The position numbers and the translations under genes are program-made. 64,000 nucleotides of DNA. Origin: Symsagittifera roscoffensis. Taxonomy: Eukaryota; Xenacoelomorpha; Acoela; Convolutidae. Positions within the stretch are counted from its first letter, which is position 1, and the number at the start of each line of letters is the position of its first letter. Shown piece by piece: positions 21,768 through 32,989 of the stretch. Where the stretch lies: positions 17,088,660-17,152,659 of the forward strand of contig NC_087069.1 of NCBI RefSeq assembly GCF_963678635.1. Reading direction: 5' to 3'. The notes under the pieces are model-generated. The model saw only the letters and a program-made list of their open reading frames with translations. It ran no database searches and was not told the origin of the DNA.

Positions 21768-24370
21768 TGTAGAATTGGTGATTCTACTGTATTACATGCT
21801 ATAGAAACCTGAGTGTAAAATTGGTAATTCATGATGAAAAGGGGTGAAAAATTGCGAAATTCGATTTCAACGTAAACCGACTGTATGAACTTGTAGCAAA
21901 GAAATTCAGTGATAGATAAGCTTAGTTTGAGAGCAAACAATCGTAATCGGACTCTGAACCTTGAATTTGACCTCTAGGGCGAAGAATTGGAAAAAAGAAG
22001 AAAGCGCTAAAATTCTGGAAACCCCCCCCCCCCCCCCGGATTAGGAACCACTGGTCCGATCCTTATGAAAATTGGTGGGTGACTAATAGAGATGGTTTTA
22101 GCTGGGCATGCAAATTTTCAGACCCCTGGGACCCCTGGGGGGCGAGTGATATTGATTTCCGAAAATGCAATTAGCACTTTTTGTAAACCGGTAACTAATG
22201 GTCAGAATGACTTCATATTGCAATATGTTGTAGCCCTAGGCGAGGGAAGATCACCACCGGGATTTTGAACGCATCCGGTTATTACTTCCGGTTTTACGCT
22301 TATGTAAACAAAACCCACTTTTTGTTATTTCTCGACCCCTGATAATGCTAGGAGGCTGAAACTTGGGGGGATGGTAGGTTGGGGTGAGACCTATAATGTA
22401 TCAATGTTTGGACCCAATCCGGCGGCTACGTCGGAAGCTATTAGTACTTGAAAATTGAATAAGGCTATTAACACCTGATAGTGATAATTGACTTGTGATT
22501 TTAATGCACCAATGTGAAAGGGGGCCCAACCCAATCCTCTCTCCGGAACTTCCTATGAGGTGAAAATGATAATTTTAGGGAAAAGTGTTAATTGACCCAA
22601 TATTTTCGAAAAAATGGGAAGGGATGGTCCGATATGAATGAAACTTAGTGAGAATGATCTCCCATCGAAATTAAGACGTTTGGACGCGTTTGACTTCATT
22701 TGACCGCGGATGACCTCTAAGAGGCCATTTGGCATTTTTGACCCCAAGACACCAGAGCCCCATGAAAAGTAATAAATTAACATTATAAGGACCCGTAAGG
22801 GGTACCTACCCACCTGGGGATGTAATGGGAAGCCCCTAAATTGAGATTTCTTAGTTTTGACCTTTGTACGCGAGCGAAAGTGATTTTCTGTAATTAGCAA
22901 ACATTGGGGTCAGCTTAACCCACTCCTCTTAAACAAGCATAAACTCCGCATAAAAACGACAAACAAGTAAAAATACAGCGCCGTACAAAAATTGGGAACA
23001 TCTATGGGAGGAAATGGGGATTTCGGGATGAACATTTTATGAACAGCCCTAGCTTATTAAATAAATTCTTGTGGTGTTTTTTCGGATCAAAACGGACACG
23101 GAGAAGGGAATTACCCAGCCCTTGGACTTAGGGGAATAAAAATTAAATGACCAAAATGGAAACTTTTCAAGTATCACGGAAGTTAAATTACCGGCTGAGT
23201 GAGAACTACCCAATTCATAGGAAAGGGAAAAGTTAGGAAGAACTAAAATAAAGTCATGCAAGGGTTCATTTGTCAAATACGATTGGGAGCTGATTTTGTA
23301 GTTGAACCCAATGTTTGCTCAGTATGTCCTGATTAACTAAGTAGCACCCCGATGTTTAATTAAAGCTGACCTAATGGTTGATTCAGCTGATAAGTCCTGA
23401 GTGGCAGCTAGTTAAGTGGATGTTAGTTTAATTAAAGCTGACCTAATGGTTGATTCAGTTGATAAGTCCTGAGTGGCAGCTAGTTAAGTGAATGTTAGTA
23501 GCGATAGGGAACAGTAAGCCTCTGACCGAACCGAAAGTAAATAAAGATAACGATACGCGGTTAAGGTACAACCACCGAACCGGGTCAGAGCAATTGATAC
23601 TGAGATAGAGTATAGTTGGTTCTCAGTTAGAGAGAGCAATTGATACTGAGATAGAGTATAGTTGGTTCTCAGTTAGAGAGAACAATTGATACTGAGATAG
23701 AGTATAGTTGGTTCTCAGTTAGAGAGAGCAGTGAAAACTACGATTGAGAGTAGTTGGTTCTCAGTTAGTTAGAGAGAACAATTTGGGCTACGAGTTAAGG
23801 TAGTCGCTTTATTCTCAATGTAAAGTGGGAACAAGTTGGAAGACTTGTTAACGTGATTTAGTTAGTTAGTGGATATAAGTTAGGCTATCTAGAGGATAGT
23901 GGGATCTTTGTTGAACGATCGATATTGAAAGAAGTTCTCGAGGGGAACGTTAGTTAGTTAGTTAATAGTAAGGTGTTAATTGAACTGCAGTGAGCAGTGG
24001 GTTAAATAATAGTAATTGCGGACCCATTCCATTGATTGAACGATTGATTTATATTCCAGCCATTTATAGGCTACTCTGTATTTGGTTATATTTATTTCTT
24101 AATTCAGTCTTATTATTGGAATTGTTGTTGCGATCGACTATTGATTGACGAGTGAGATACAGTCGGAAGAGCACAGATCACGGGGCAAGCAGCATAGTAC
24201 GATACAGAGAAGCCAACCACCAAATCAACCCTTTTGGGATTGTAAACAGTACTGGGAATCGGTTGCCCCACTGACCCCAGTACTAAAGGGAACATATTGC
24301 GGCGGTGCGAAGGACAATAACGAGTGAGAAAAGCCGGCCAAGAGATATTGTGAATTCCCCCACGTTTACA
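21768..24370 (+). repeat. 3' LTR of element A
   Basis: Nearly identical to the 5' LTR. Differences seen include a 16-base rather than 15-base C run, scattered single changes, and a small replaced tract at about 22931-22953 (AAACAAGCATAAACTCCGCA in place of GGACTTTCGA). No primer-binding site follows; the flank is the target duplication AGTAA. Confidence 0.92.
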
Positions 24371-24375
24371 AGTAA
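24371..24375 (+). repeat. Target-site duplication of element A (right)
   Basis: AGTAA, matching 15999-16003. Confidence 0.9.
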
Positions 24376-24964
24376 ACTAAAGTTAAATTGCGGTAGCAGG
24401 TGGTAGCTCCTTCTAATATAAAAATTTACTGATTATTGATCTAATATAAATTTACTGATTACAGGAAAAAAGATTGATGTCCTATCGCGACATTATGTAA
24501 TGTGGCGCATTATGAACTCGCTTTAAATTAAAACAGAGTATGAACGCTGAAATCCGGACACAAAGATCCGGGCAACACTGATATTACTGTAGTTTATATC
24601 TAATAACCATTAATACTCAAAGTTTTTTGGCAGTGTGGAAAATATTGGACGGGACAGAACTTTTCAAAGAACTTAAGTGATGTTAATAATAATTTTTCGT
24701 ACGATATTTGGTCTGCGATTTTTCTAAATCGGATCAGAAAATGTTTATTCGTTTTTCATTCTGTGAAATAAATGAGCTCTCTGAAAATTTGCTCCATTAG
24801 TTTTTGTTGATCTTTATGTAAAATAATCATTTCTAAAAACACTTTTTTTGTTTATTGACTATTACAGAAAGCAAATAACAAATATAAAAGATCTCTCATG
24901 CAACTAATGTTTTGATGATGGTCAATTGATTTTTAGCATTTGTTTAAAATAACGAACAGATAGA
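24376..24964. other. AT-rich, no gene; small direct repeat
   Basis: A short duplication TCTAATATAAA...TTTACTGATTA occurs twice at about 24414-24463. Nothing else was recognised. Confidence 0.4.
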
Positions 24965-24972
24965 GTTTGACG

Positions 24973-25264
24973 CAGTAGTGGATATAAAGGGGGCGGGGGG
25001 CGCACGACCCCCACCCCCTCAGGCATTTTACCCCCTGCCGACCCAAAGGGCCCCACCTTTGAACTATTTTGAGATATCCATTTTTGGCTGACGGACCCTT
25101 AATTTTTTCTAAGGGCGCCTTCGGTGCCAATAAATACTTGTTTTTTGCGCGGCGAAAAAACGCGATTTTTTGGTTAAAATTTTTTGAAATGTGCCTAAAA
25201 ATGCCTTTTTTTGGCCTTTTTTCAAAAATCCGCCTCCCTCGAGAAAATTCTAGATCCACCCCTG
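24973..25264 (-). mobile_element. hAT-like MITE with 8-bp target duplication
   Basis: Ends are CAGTAGTGGATATA (24973) and, on the other strand, CAGGGGTGGATCTA (25264), imperfect terminal inverted repeats of hAT style. Flanks GTTTGACG (24965-24972) and GTTTTACG (25265-25272) match at 7 of 8 bases, the target length typical of hAT elements. The 292-bp interior has no gene, so it is non-autonomous. In inverted orientation it matches 13485-13812. Confidence 0.75.
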
Positions 25265-25272
25265 GTTTTACG

Positions 25273-28200
25273 ATCTGATTTCTAACTTTGCGAAGAGTGT
25301 AAAAGAAAACACCGTAGTCGATTTTAACAATCCAGATTATTTGTTTTCTTATGATAAAGATTATATTTTTGGTGATTGTGCTCAAAATCACAGAACAATT
25401 TTTTGTAAGTGACTGAGAGTACTAGACATCTAATTATCAATGGTCTTTAATTGGATGGTGAATTTTCCCAAAACTGTAAATGACTTTGATAACATGTAAC
25501 AGTTTTTTCCGAAAAAATTTTTGTGATTTTGAATAATAAATTGGTTGACAACAAAAGAAACTAAAATTGTACTTCATAATTTTCATTTTTAGTTTGATCA
25601 CAAACTTGAATTGTTGGTTGTTTTTTGAACTATTCTACCAAAAAAAGTTAAATTTATCTTGATTGATTTTCAAAAAGTATCGAATAGACTAGCGATGTAC
25701 TTTCACTATTTTTTTTACTATGACTCAGTAGTATGGTCCTATCTGCATAATGTAGCGTTTTAAGGTTTACAAGTGTCAGCATCTCATTGATACAATTTGG
25801 AATTACCAAAAAGGGTCCTAGTACTCTATTTTGAGGAACGCTTCTCCTACGACCATGCGCCAATCTGACTATTCTCCACATAAGTCATTTTTATGAATGA
25901 ATACTGTTTGTCAGATATTTTTTTAAACTGTTTTAAAGGGTTGGTAGAAAACAAGCGGGTCCCAATTTTTTCATAAAAAGTATTATATGTTGACTAGAAA
26001 ATTTGTGATAAATTAAGAAGAGGAGTTGCATTCACCGATTTTTACCGATTTGTGATCTGCTTGGTTCTGTTAATAACATTTACGCATCTGTGACAAAAAA
26101 GTGTTTTCAAAATCCAAATTGATTTTTAGTCATTTAGTTATCTAGTTGCTCAATTTTTTTGCTAAAGAATATATTATATTCGTAGAGAACCTTTTGTTAA
26201 GCAACTTCCAACAAAGCAGGTTCTTTTAACACCACATCTTATAGATGTAATTTTGCTGGCTATTGGTAGACACTAAGGACAAAAAAATGTTCCATTTTTT
26301 GGTTTTTGACCTGAAGGCAAACTTCTTCAATCACTCATGGAGACTAACGTATTCTGCGGTTATCAAGGCTTTTTGAAAATTTTATGGGAATATATTGGTA
26401 TATAGTTTTTCTCTGGAAAATAAAAGAATTTCAAAAAATGGTTTCCTTTTCATTCATTTTAACTCATATCCAAAAACTTTCAGACAAAAAAGTTGAAAAA
26501 TTAAAATACGAGCCTAACTGTGCTTTTAAATTCGTTGCAATAAATAAAAAGAACCCTTCTAATTTTGTTTGACTTGTAAAAGCCCCCACCTCAACTTAAA
26601 AGTTTTTTGAGTTGTATATATCAGAGTAGGCTCTATATGTTATCCATGTTTCAAAGAACCAAAAACAGCAGTTGTTGTCCATGTCATATACCACACTATA
26701 TACCCGGGTTGACTTCCATAGAAGAAAAATGCAGTTTCATTGATGAAGTCTATGGAGAAATGCTTATCATAGAAAATTCATACAAAATTAGGAAAGTGTT
26801 TAAAAAATTTTTAACGAATATTTTTGGTCTACTTGCTTCTTTTGAAGCTTTCTGGTCATTAAAAAAAGGATTTAAAATTCTTTTTATAAAAAATGTCTAT
26901 CATACATTTTTAATATATAAAAATTGCATAATATGCATTTTTTTCAGAAACAAAAACAAAAATTTGAGGTTGAAAAAATTTAATCCCTTTTTGACTGTTA
27001 ACTTGCTTTTGTGCTAAAAAATGAATTTTACGAAAAAAAAACTTTTCATGCAAAGTTTGACTTTTTGTGTTCATAACGTAGTTCAGGATGAGTTTTTCAC
27101 CCAAAAAATCCGAAAATAACAACAAAGTGTTTTTTTTGTAAACACGATTATTATCTTTTGCTTCATTTGCTAAAACAAAAATAACTTAGTAGAAAAACAG
27201 ACATTTTTTCTCCACCATCAAATATTTCAAACTAAAAATCATCTAGCCATGCTCAAAAGGTTACTTTTTTGGTATATAACTCCATGTGAAATGTTAAATT
27301 TAACTTTTTGGCTAAAATCCCCAAATGCAGTTTATCTGCATGGTAACTGCCAGTTACAATCTGGGTAGTCTTATGACAAAAAATCCTTGCTTAGTGATTC
27401 GGTTGAAACACGAAACTTTGAAACAAAATTTTTTTGTATTTTCATTTATGGAAAAAATCCTTGTCATACAATTTCATAGTATGAAAAAAATGCTTACCTT
27501 ACAATTTCATTCATGGAAAAATGCTTATTTTGCTATTTTCATGCACTTATGTTTACTCTATGAATTTGTATGAAAGAGTATGATAAGCATTTTTTGTCAC
27601 CCAGGTAAGCTGAAGATGATTTTCATTACGAGGCCAAATTGTGCACTGGATAGGAGCTCAATTTTCATTCTGTATGTTCCTGGATTCTAGAGACAAGTCT
27701 TTAAACGTGTTATAATATTGTCGGAATGATCAAAGTCAAGAACAAAAGAAGAACAAAGGGAGCGTCCTTGTTGCGGAATCCGCTTAAAATGCACAAAATG
27801 CACAGTTTGGCCACGTATTGTTGTTAGGATTTGGTTAATTTTTTGAAATGTTCAAATTTGAAAGGAAACTTAGAATTTGTTGAAAAAAAAACGTTGCCGC
27901 TAAACGACAGAACTGGTTTCAATTCTACTTTTTGCGACAGTATAATAAGAATTTAGATTTCTTCTGATTGTAACGTCTATTGCAAAAAGAAAACAAAAAT
28001 TTCGTAGAAGTATCTTTTTGCATCGAAAAAAATTTATACTCACTCTGTTTGAGCAAGAGTGGCGTAGGAAAAATTTGAGTCATCTAAATTTATTCAGTTT
28101 TTGAAAGCAATGACAGAAATTTGTTAAAGACTTCATGACCGTTTGCAACATTTAAACAAAGCAAAAAGCTACATTCAATAACTAAAAAAAAGGCCTAAAA

Positions 28201-28984
28201 ATTTAGCTAATTGCGAGGATACGCCTAGTAACAGCGCTGTTGATATCTTTTCAGACAAAACTGCAACACATTTGGGCTGTCAGACTATGGATGAAGTACT
28301 CAATAAGTGCCCGATTAGTGATTTTCTGAGGTGGAGTATATCATTTTTGTATACTAAGAGCAAACTTCATGATTGATTTCAAGTAATACACAATTTAATG
28401 AAACATTGATCAGATCAATTAGTTTTTAAGCAGCTAAACTTTATCCAATTTTTTTTGAAACTAACCCACACGTCATGAGGGCATTTTAGGACAAGAAATC
28501 GACATGGTTGCAATTGAGAGGAAGTTAGGAATGAAATTGATTAAAATATTTGTCAAAATTGTTATTTAGATTTACTTTTTTTTGGAAACGTTCTCGCTAT
28601 TCAGGCGTTGCAACATTAGTAAAAAAAAATCAAAAATTCGACAAAAAAACTTTAGAAAAGCAATTGAGTTGAATGGGAGCTTTAAGAGGGTCTCAGTTGA
28701 GAAATTTCTTCGGTATGGTTATTTTTCTTGCCTCTGAACCAAAAATACTTGCCTCTAAACCATCTTAAACCATAAACAATGAAATCATTTTTAAGTGCAC
28801 GTGCACATTTCTGTGGGTTCAACTCATTTCACAAAGCGAGTAGCAACTGTGGGAAGAAGAAAAACAACTAAATTTTAGGACGATGCTCGTAAAAACATGT
28901 TCAAAAATTCCTCAAACTATTCAACCCGGAAGGGCAAGGGATAGGTAGAACTATATTGTGCTGATTACCTCTGATAGTTTTTTT
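25273..28984. other. AT-rich sequence without recognised genes
   Basis: Several ORFs of 60-140 codons occur, notably 26607-27017 and 27325-27573. They are rich in F, K, N and I with no motif I recognise, and contain short internal direct repeats (AATGCTTA, ATACAATTTCAT), so I do not call them genes. Confidence 0.4.
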
Positions 28985-30005
28985 CAACTAAGTTCCCGGG
29001 TCGAGGTCCCAGACTCATGTCCAGACTTTCGCGACAAAATTTTGGCATGTCCAGACTTTCCAGGCCAAAATTAGCCATATCCAGACTCTGGCGACCAAAA
29101 CATGGCACCTCCAGAGTTTTGTGACCATGATGATCCGTCACGACTATCGCGACCGAAGCGGAGGTGGCGCGACCAAAACATCGCGACTCATATTTGGTAT
29201 GTCCATACTCTCGTGACCGAAAAACTAAGGCGCGACTTTCGCGACCGAGGCGAATACGGCACGACCCTGCGGCTCAGATAAAGGCGTGACCGGCGCGACC
29301 AAACTTGCCATTTTCAGACTGTCCAGAACTAGATGGAGAAGGCGCGACTTTCCAGACCAACAAGGAGACGGCGCGACTTTAAAAGAGTTTTTCAGGGCAT
29401 TCTCGACCGAGGTGGAGACAGCGCGACTTTCGCGACCAATGTGAATACGGCGCGACTCAGGCAACGGCGCGAATCCAAAGTAAACGGCGCGACCGGCGCG
29501 ACCGGCTCGGCCAGCGCGACCAAAATGTGCACTTTCAAGACTTTTCCACTGAGGTGGAGACGGCGCGTCTTCGCAGACCGAGGTGGAGACGGCGCGACCA
29601 ATAACCATTTTATTGCAACTGTATTGGAAGCGGCGCGACTTTCGTGTTCAAAGTGGAGGCGACGTGACTTTGCGGACCAATGTGGAGATAGCGCGACTTT
29701 TCAGAGCAAGGCGGAGACGGCGCGACTTTCCAGACCGAGGTGGAGACGGCGCGACCAAGATTTTGTTCCTCGCGACCGAGGTGGATACGGTGCAACTTTC
29801 CAGACCAAGGTGGAGACGGCGCGACTTTGCAGACCAATGCGGAGACGGCGCGACTTTCGAGACTATCGCGGAGAAGGTGCGACCAAGAAATCATTCCTTG
29901 CTACCAAGGCGGAGGCGGCGCGACTTTCCAGACCTAGGCGGAGACGGCGCGATTTTTCAGACCAAAGCGGAGGCGGAGTGATTTTCCAGACCGAGGCGGA
30001 GTGTT
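28985..30005 (+). repeat. 29-bp minisatellite array (GAGACGGCGCGACTTT type)
   Basis: Unit approximates GAGACGGCGCGACTTTCCAG followed by ACCAAGGCG. Starts at 29714, 29743, 29784, 29813, 29842 and 29871 show a 29-bp period with one 41-bp unit. It opens at 29018 with a related unit (CATGTCCAGACTTTCGCGAC) at about 30-bp spacing. It is GC-rich compared with its surroundings. Because 29 is not a multiple of 3 and the unit is stop-poor, all three forward frames are open for 65-250 codons; these are not genes. Confidence 0.9.
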
Positions 30006-30510
30006 TGAGTCTGGAAAGTCTGTACATAAGGTCTGGAAAGTCTGGACATGAGTCGCGCCAAGGGTCGCGCCGCATCCGGATTTAGATCCAAATTGCATAG
30101 TCGCGCCGAGAGTTTGAGTCTGAAAAGTCTAGACATGAGTCGCGCCGTGGGCCGAGAAAGTCTAGACATACCAAATTTTGGTCACGAAAGTCTGGACATA
30201 GGTCGCGAAAGTCTGAACATACAAAAATTTGGTCGCGAAAGTCTGGACATGGTTCGCAAAAGTCTGGTCATACCGAAATTTGGTCGCGACAGTCTAGACA
30301 TGGGTCGCAAAAGTCTGGACACAGGCTGTCGCGACACATGTCCAGACTTTAGCGACCAAATTTTGGTATGTCCAGACTTTCTTGACCAAAATTTGGCATG
30401 TCCAGACTTTCGCGGCCCACGGCTCGACTCATGTCCAGACTTCCCAGACTCAAACTCTCGGCGCGACTATGCAGTTTGGGTCTAAATCCGGATGTCTGGA
30501 CATGAAACTG
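30006..30510. repeat. Foldback (inverted repeat) of minisatellite-like units
   Basis: Left arm about 30073-30200 and right arm about 30368-30494 are inverted copies: CATCCGGATTTAGATCCAAA on the left corresponds to TTTGGGTCTAAATCCGGATG on the right, and both continue through GCATAGTCGCGCCGAGAGTTTGAG or its complement. The central 170 bp consists of AGTCTGGACAT units that also flip orientation near 30325-30335. The structure resembles foldback elements, whose arms are built of short tandem repeats; no flanking duplication was identified. Confidence 0.75.
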
Positions 30511-32880
30511 GAACCTCGACAAGGGTGGAGCAGAAGTTCAACGCAATAACACTCAGATCTGGCATCAAGCTACCGGACAAGATGGTCAAAAATTTGCCAT
30601 TTCACAAGTCAACACAGCGCCCAGAAAGACAAAACGAAAAGAAAGATAGCAACACTTTGAGTTTTTGTCAAATATGTTCTTAGTGCAAACTTCAAACAAA
30701 ACGACAGAAAATTTAATGTGATAAAGAAGAAGGCCTTATCAAAACCTTTGTAAATTCTAGGAATGAAAAAGCAGAACGCCAACGTCACCATACAAATAGC
30801 TGTTTTTAAAAAAAAAAATTTGATTTGGCAGAAGGGCTATGCAGAATAAAAATCATAAATTGAAATGGTTACTCTAGATTTGGAATTCTCATTTGTTGTC
30901 TCTTTAGCTATCAAAATTTTACGTAGTACTTAAAGAATTTTCTTTTTTTTGGTTGCTTAAACGGATAGAAAATTCGATGCAGGGATGAATGTCAAACCTA
31001 ACAATGTTAAATGTCAAAAATTTTCCAATAGTCAACCGTATAAATAAAGTAAAACTTGGTCATTTCAACTAAGTTGTAGGGCAACTTCAGGGCCTGTTAT
31101 CCTTAAGGGTGATCAAAGAGTTTTGGGAGCCAAACATTCAAAAGCTCAGCTATCACAGAAAAAATGCTCAGATAATAATTTTGGAATCCCTTTTTGTTTA
31201 TGAGGTCTCACCTCTAAGGGTTTACATGAAACAGTACAAAAATGCTGTTTTCCTGGTGGACAATTTTTTTGTCTCGAAGCTGGTACGAACTATCCAAAAT
31301 AATTTGAGAACTTGCACATCGCCAATTTTAATGTTTGACTTGGAAAACTTGGTGGGTGTCTTTTTGTTTTTCCAAGATTTTTATAATGTCAGCCAAAACT
31401 GGGATCGTTATATGACCTTGAACCCTTATGATAACTCTGTAAATCTTTTGATACCTATGAAACCGCACTGATCTCTACGTATATTTAAGGAATCCCAAGT
31501 ATAACTAATGATCCCTTAGTATAACTATTGATCACTATGTAAAACTCACTCTGTATATCCAATGATCACTAAATATATTTAATGACCATTATGTTTGAAA
31601 AATGATAGTAGGGTATAGCCTGTAGAGAAGAATGATAAGAATGTTGACCAATGGAAATCTTTTTTGAACGGTCAAGGGGCTTACCTACCACCTTAATGTA
31701 CTAAATGACGTCGTGGGACAATTTTAGTTACCAGCTCAATCTTTACTAACTCTTTCATTCCTGCAGTTGAATTCTCGAGTTTGAATATAATAATTCGGGT
31801 AATGGAGAAGAGTGACATGACTTGGAATAACTCGGGCAATTTTGGCTGCGTAGCCTAACTGCTGGTAATACAAACTATTTCGTTGTCTCCAGATCGCTAT
31901 ATTGGTGGAATCGCTCTACAATTTGAGATTTCACAAAATGGGACGGTAATTTCTATTTAGTACGGCCATGGTCAATTGGAAAAAATGTCAAAGAAATCAT
32001 TGCTTATATGGGGCATAAATCCAGAGAGGTTGTGAAAGAATCAAAAATTACAAAACAAATGAGAAAAAAAGAACTTTTGCTAAGTCGTAAGATTTTATGT
32101 AGCCAGAAGTCTTCAATTGTCACAGCTAGTGATTAATTAATCAATTGATCTCAGGATACGCATAAAAATTCTCAATAAAAAAAATTAATAGTGTTCATTA
32201 TAATTTTAAAAAGTAGAATTACAAATCAAGACCAGGAACACCTGTCACAAGTTTTTGCAATATTTTCTGTAAAAACTTTGTATGTTCATTTTCTATCATC
32301 AAAGCACAAAAAACGCCTCACATCATTTCGAAAAAAAATCAGTTATGTTATGTCAACTTTCTATGGGTTTTCGAAAACAGAAATTGAAAACAAAAAAAAT
32401 GAAAGCGGACCCAAAAAAGCCGGAAAAAAATTGTTTAAGACTGAGAGGTTACAAAGAAGAAAACGAATGAAAAACGTTGAAAACCTTTGACTTCAGAGTT
32501 GCGAATAATCGTTAAAGCAAGGAAAACAATGCAGAGCAATTGCAAATAAGTCATCTTCAACATCAAATTAAGGCAACTTTTGGATACCAAACTAAGAAAA
32601 AAAACTCTAGTTCTAACTCTGTTTGTACTGCAAACAATAGACAAACATGCAGTCAATTCATTAGAAAAAGAAATTTTTTTCTAGCAAGAGCATTCTTTGA
32701 AAACAGTGAGAGGGCTGCTTTCCTTACCATAGCTACCGTTTTGGGCACCTAAATCAATCTTGAAAAATTAAATAAATCTTATCTATTGACTGTTTCTCTC
32801 ACTAAACCAGACAACTCTTCTTTCGGATTCACAATTCGATTTAGATATACAACACTTAGCTAAAATTTAGTTTGTAACTT
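30511..32880. other. No recognised genes; short ATGATC repeats near 31490-31610
   Basis: ORFs are short and unremarkable. One of 120 codons (31109-31471) begins at GTG and has no motif I know. A small run of AGTATAACTA(A/T)TGATC units spaced about 24 bp lies at 31498-31610. Confidence 0.4.
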
Positions 32881-32989
32881 TTAGTGATCGACCAATCATC
32901 CCATGAGTTTTTTTCAGACGAACGAAGCCTGCCATTTACACTCTGCTCAGTTGCAGCTTGCTGCTATGCCAGCAGCAAGTCCCGTTTTG

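Larger units (their letters stand above)
16004..24370 (+). mobile_element. Element A: complete non-autonomous gag-pro LTR retrotransposon
   Basis: 8367 bp: 5' LTR 16004-18594 (2591 bp), internal region 18595-21767 (3173 bp), 3' LTR 21768-24370 (2603 bp), 5-bp target duplication AGTAA. The LTRs are nearly identical, so insertion is recent. The internal region has a primer-binding site, a gag, a -1 frameshift site, a protease ORF and a polypurine tract, but no room for and no motifs of reverse transcriptase, RNase H or integrase. Gag carries a frameshift and a stop, and ORF2 carries a frameshift, so this copy cannot make intact proteins. The CCHC knuckle and DTGA protease are Ty3/gypsy-like by general type; the clade is not determined. 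Confidence 0.92.

Noticed and set aside
28985-30005. CRISPR-like array (29-bp repeats)
   Set aside because: Repeats are contiguous and degenerate with no unique spacers, and the locus is eukaryotic.
29333-30085. 250-codon forward ORF rich in R, D and G
   Set aside because: It lies in the 29-bp minisatellite; all three forward frames are open there because the unit is stop-poor and not a multiple of 3.
31109-31471. 120-codon ORF with GTG start
   Set aside because: No motif or ATG; length is compatible with chance, though a decayed gene cannot be excluded.
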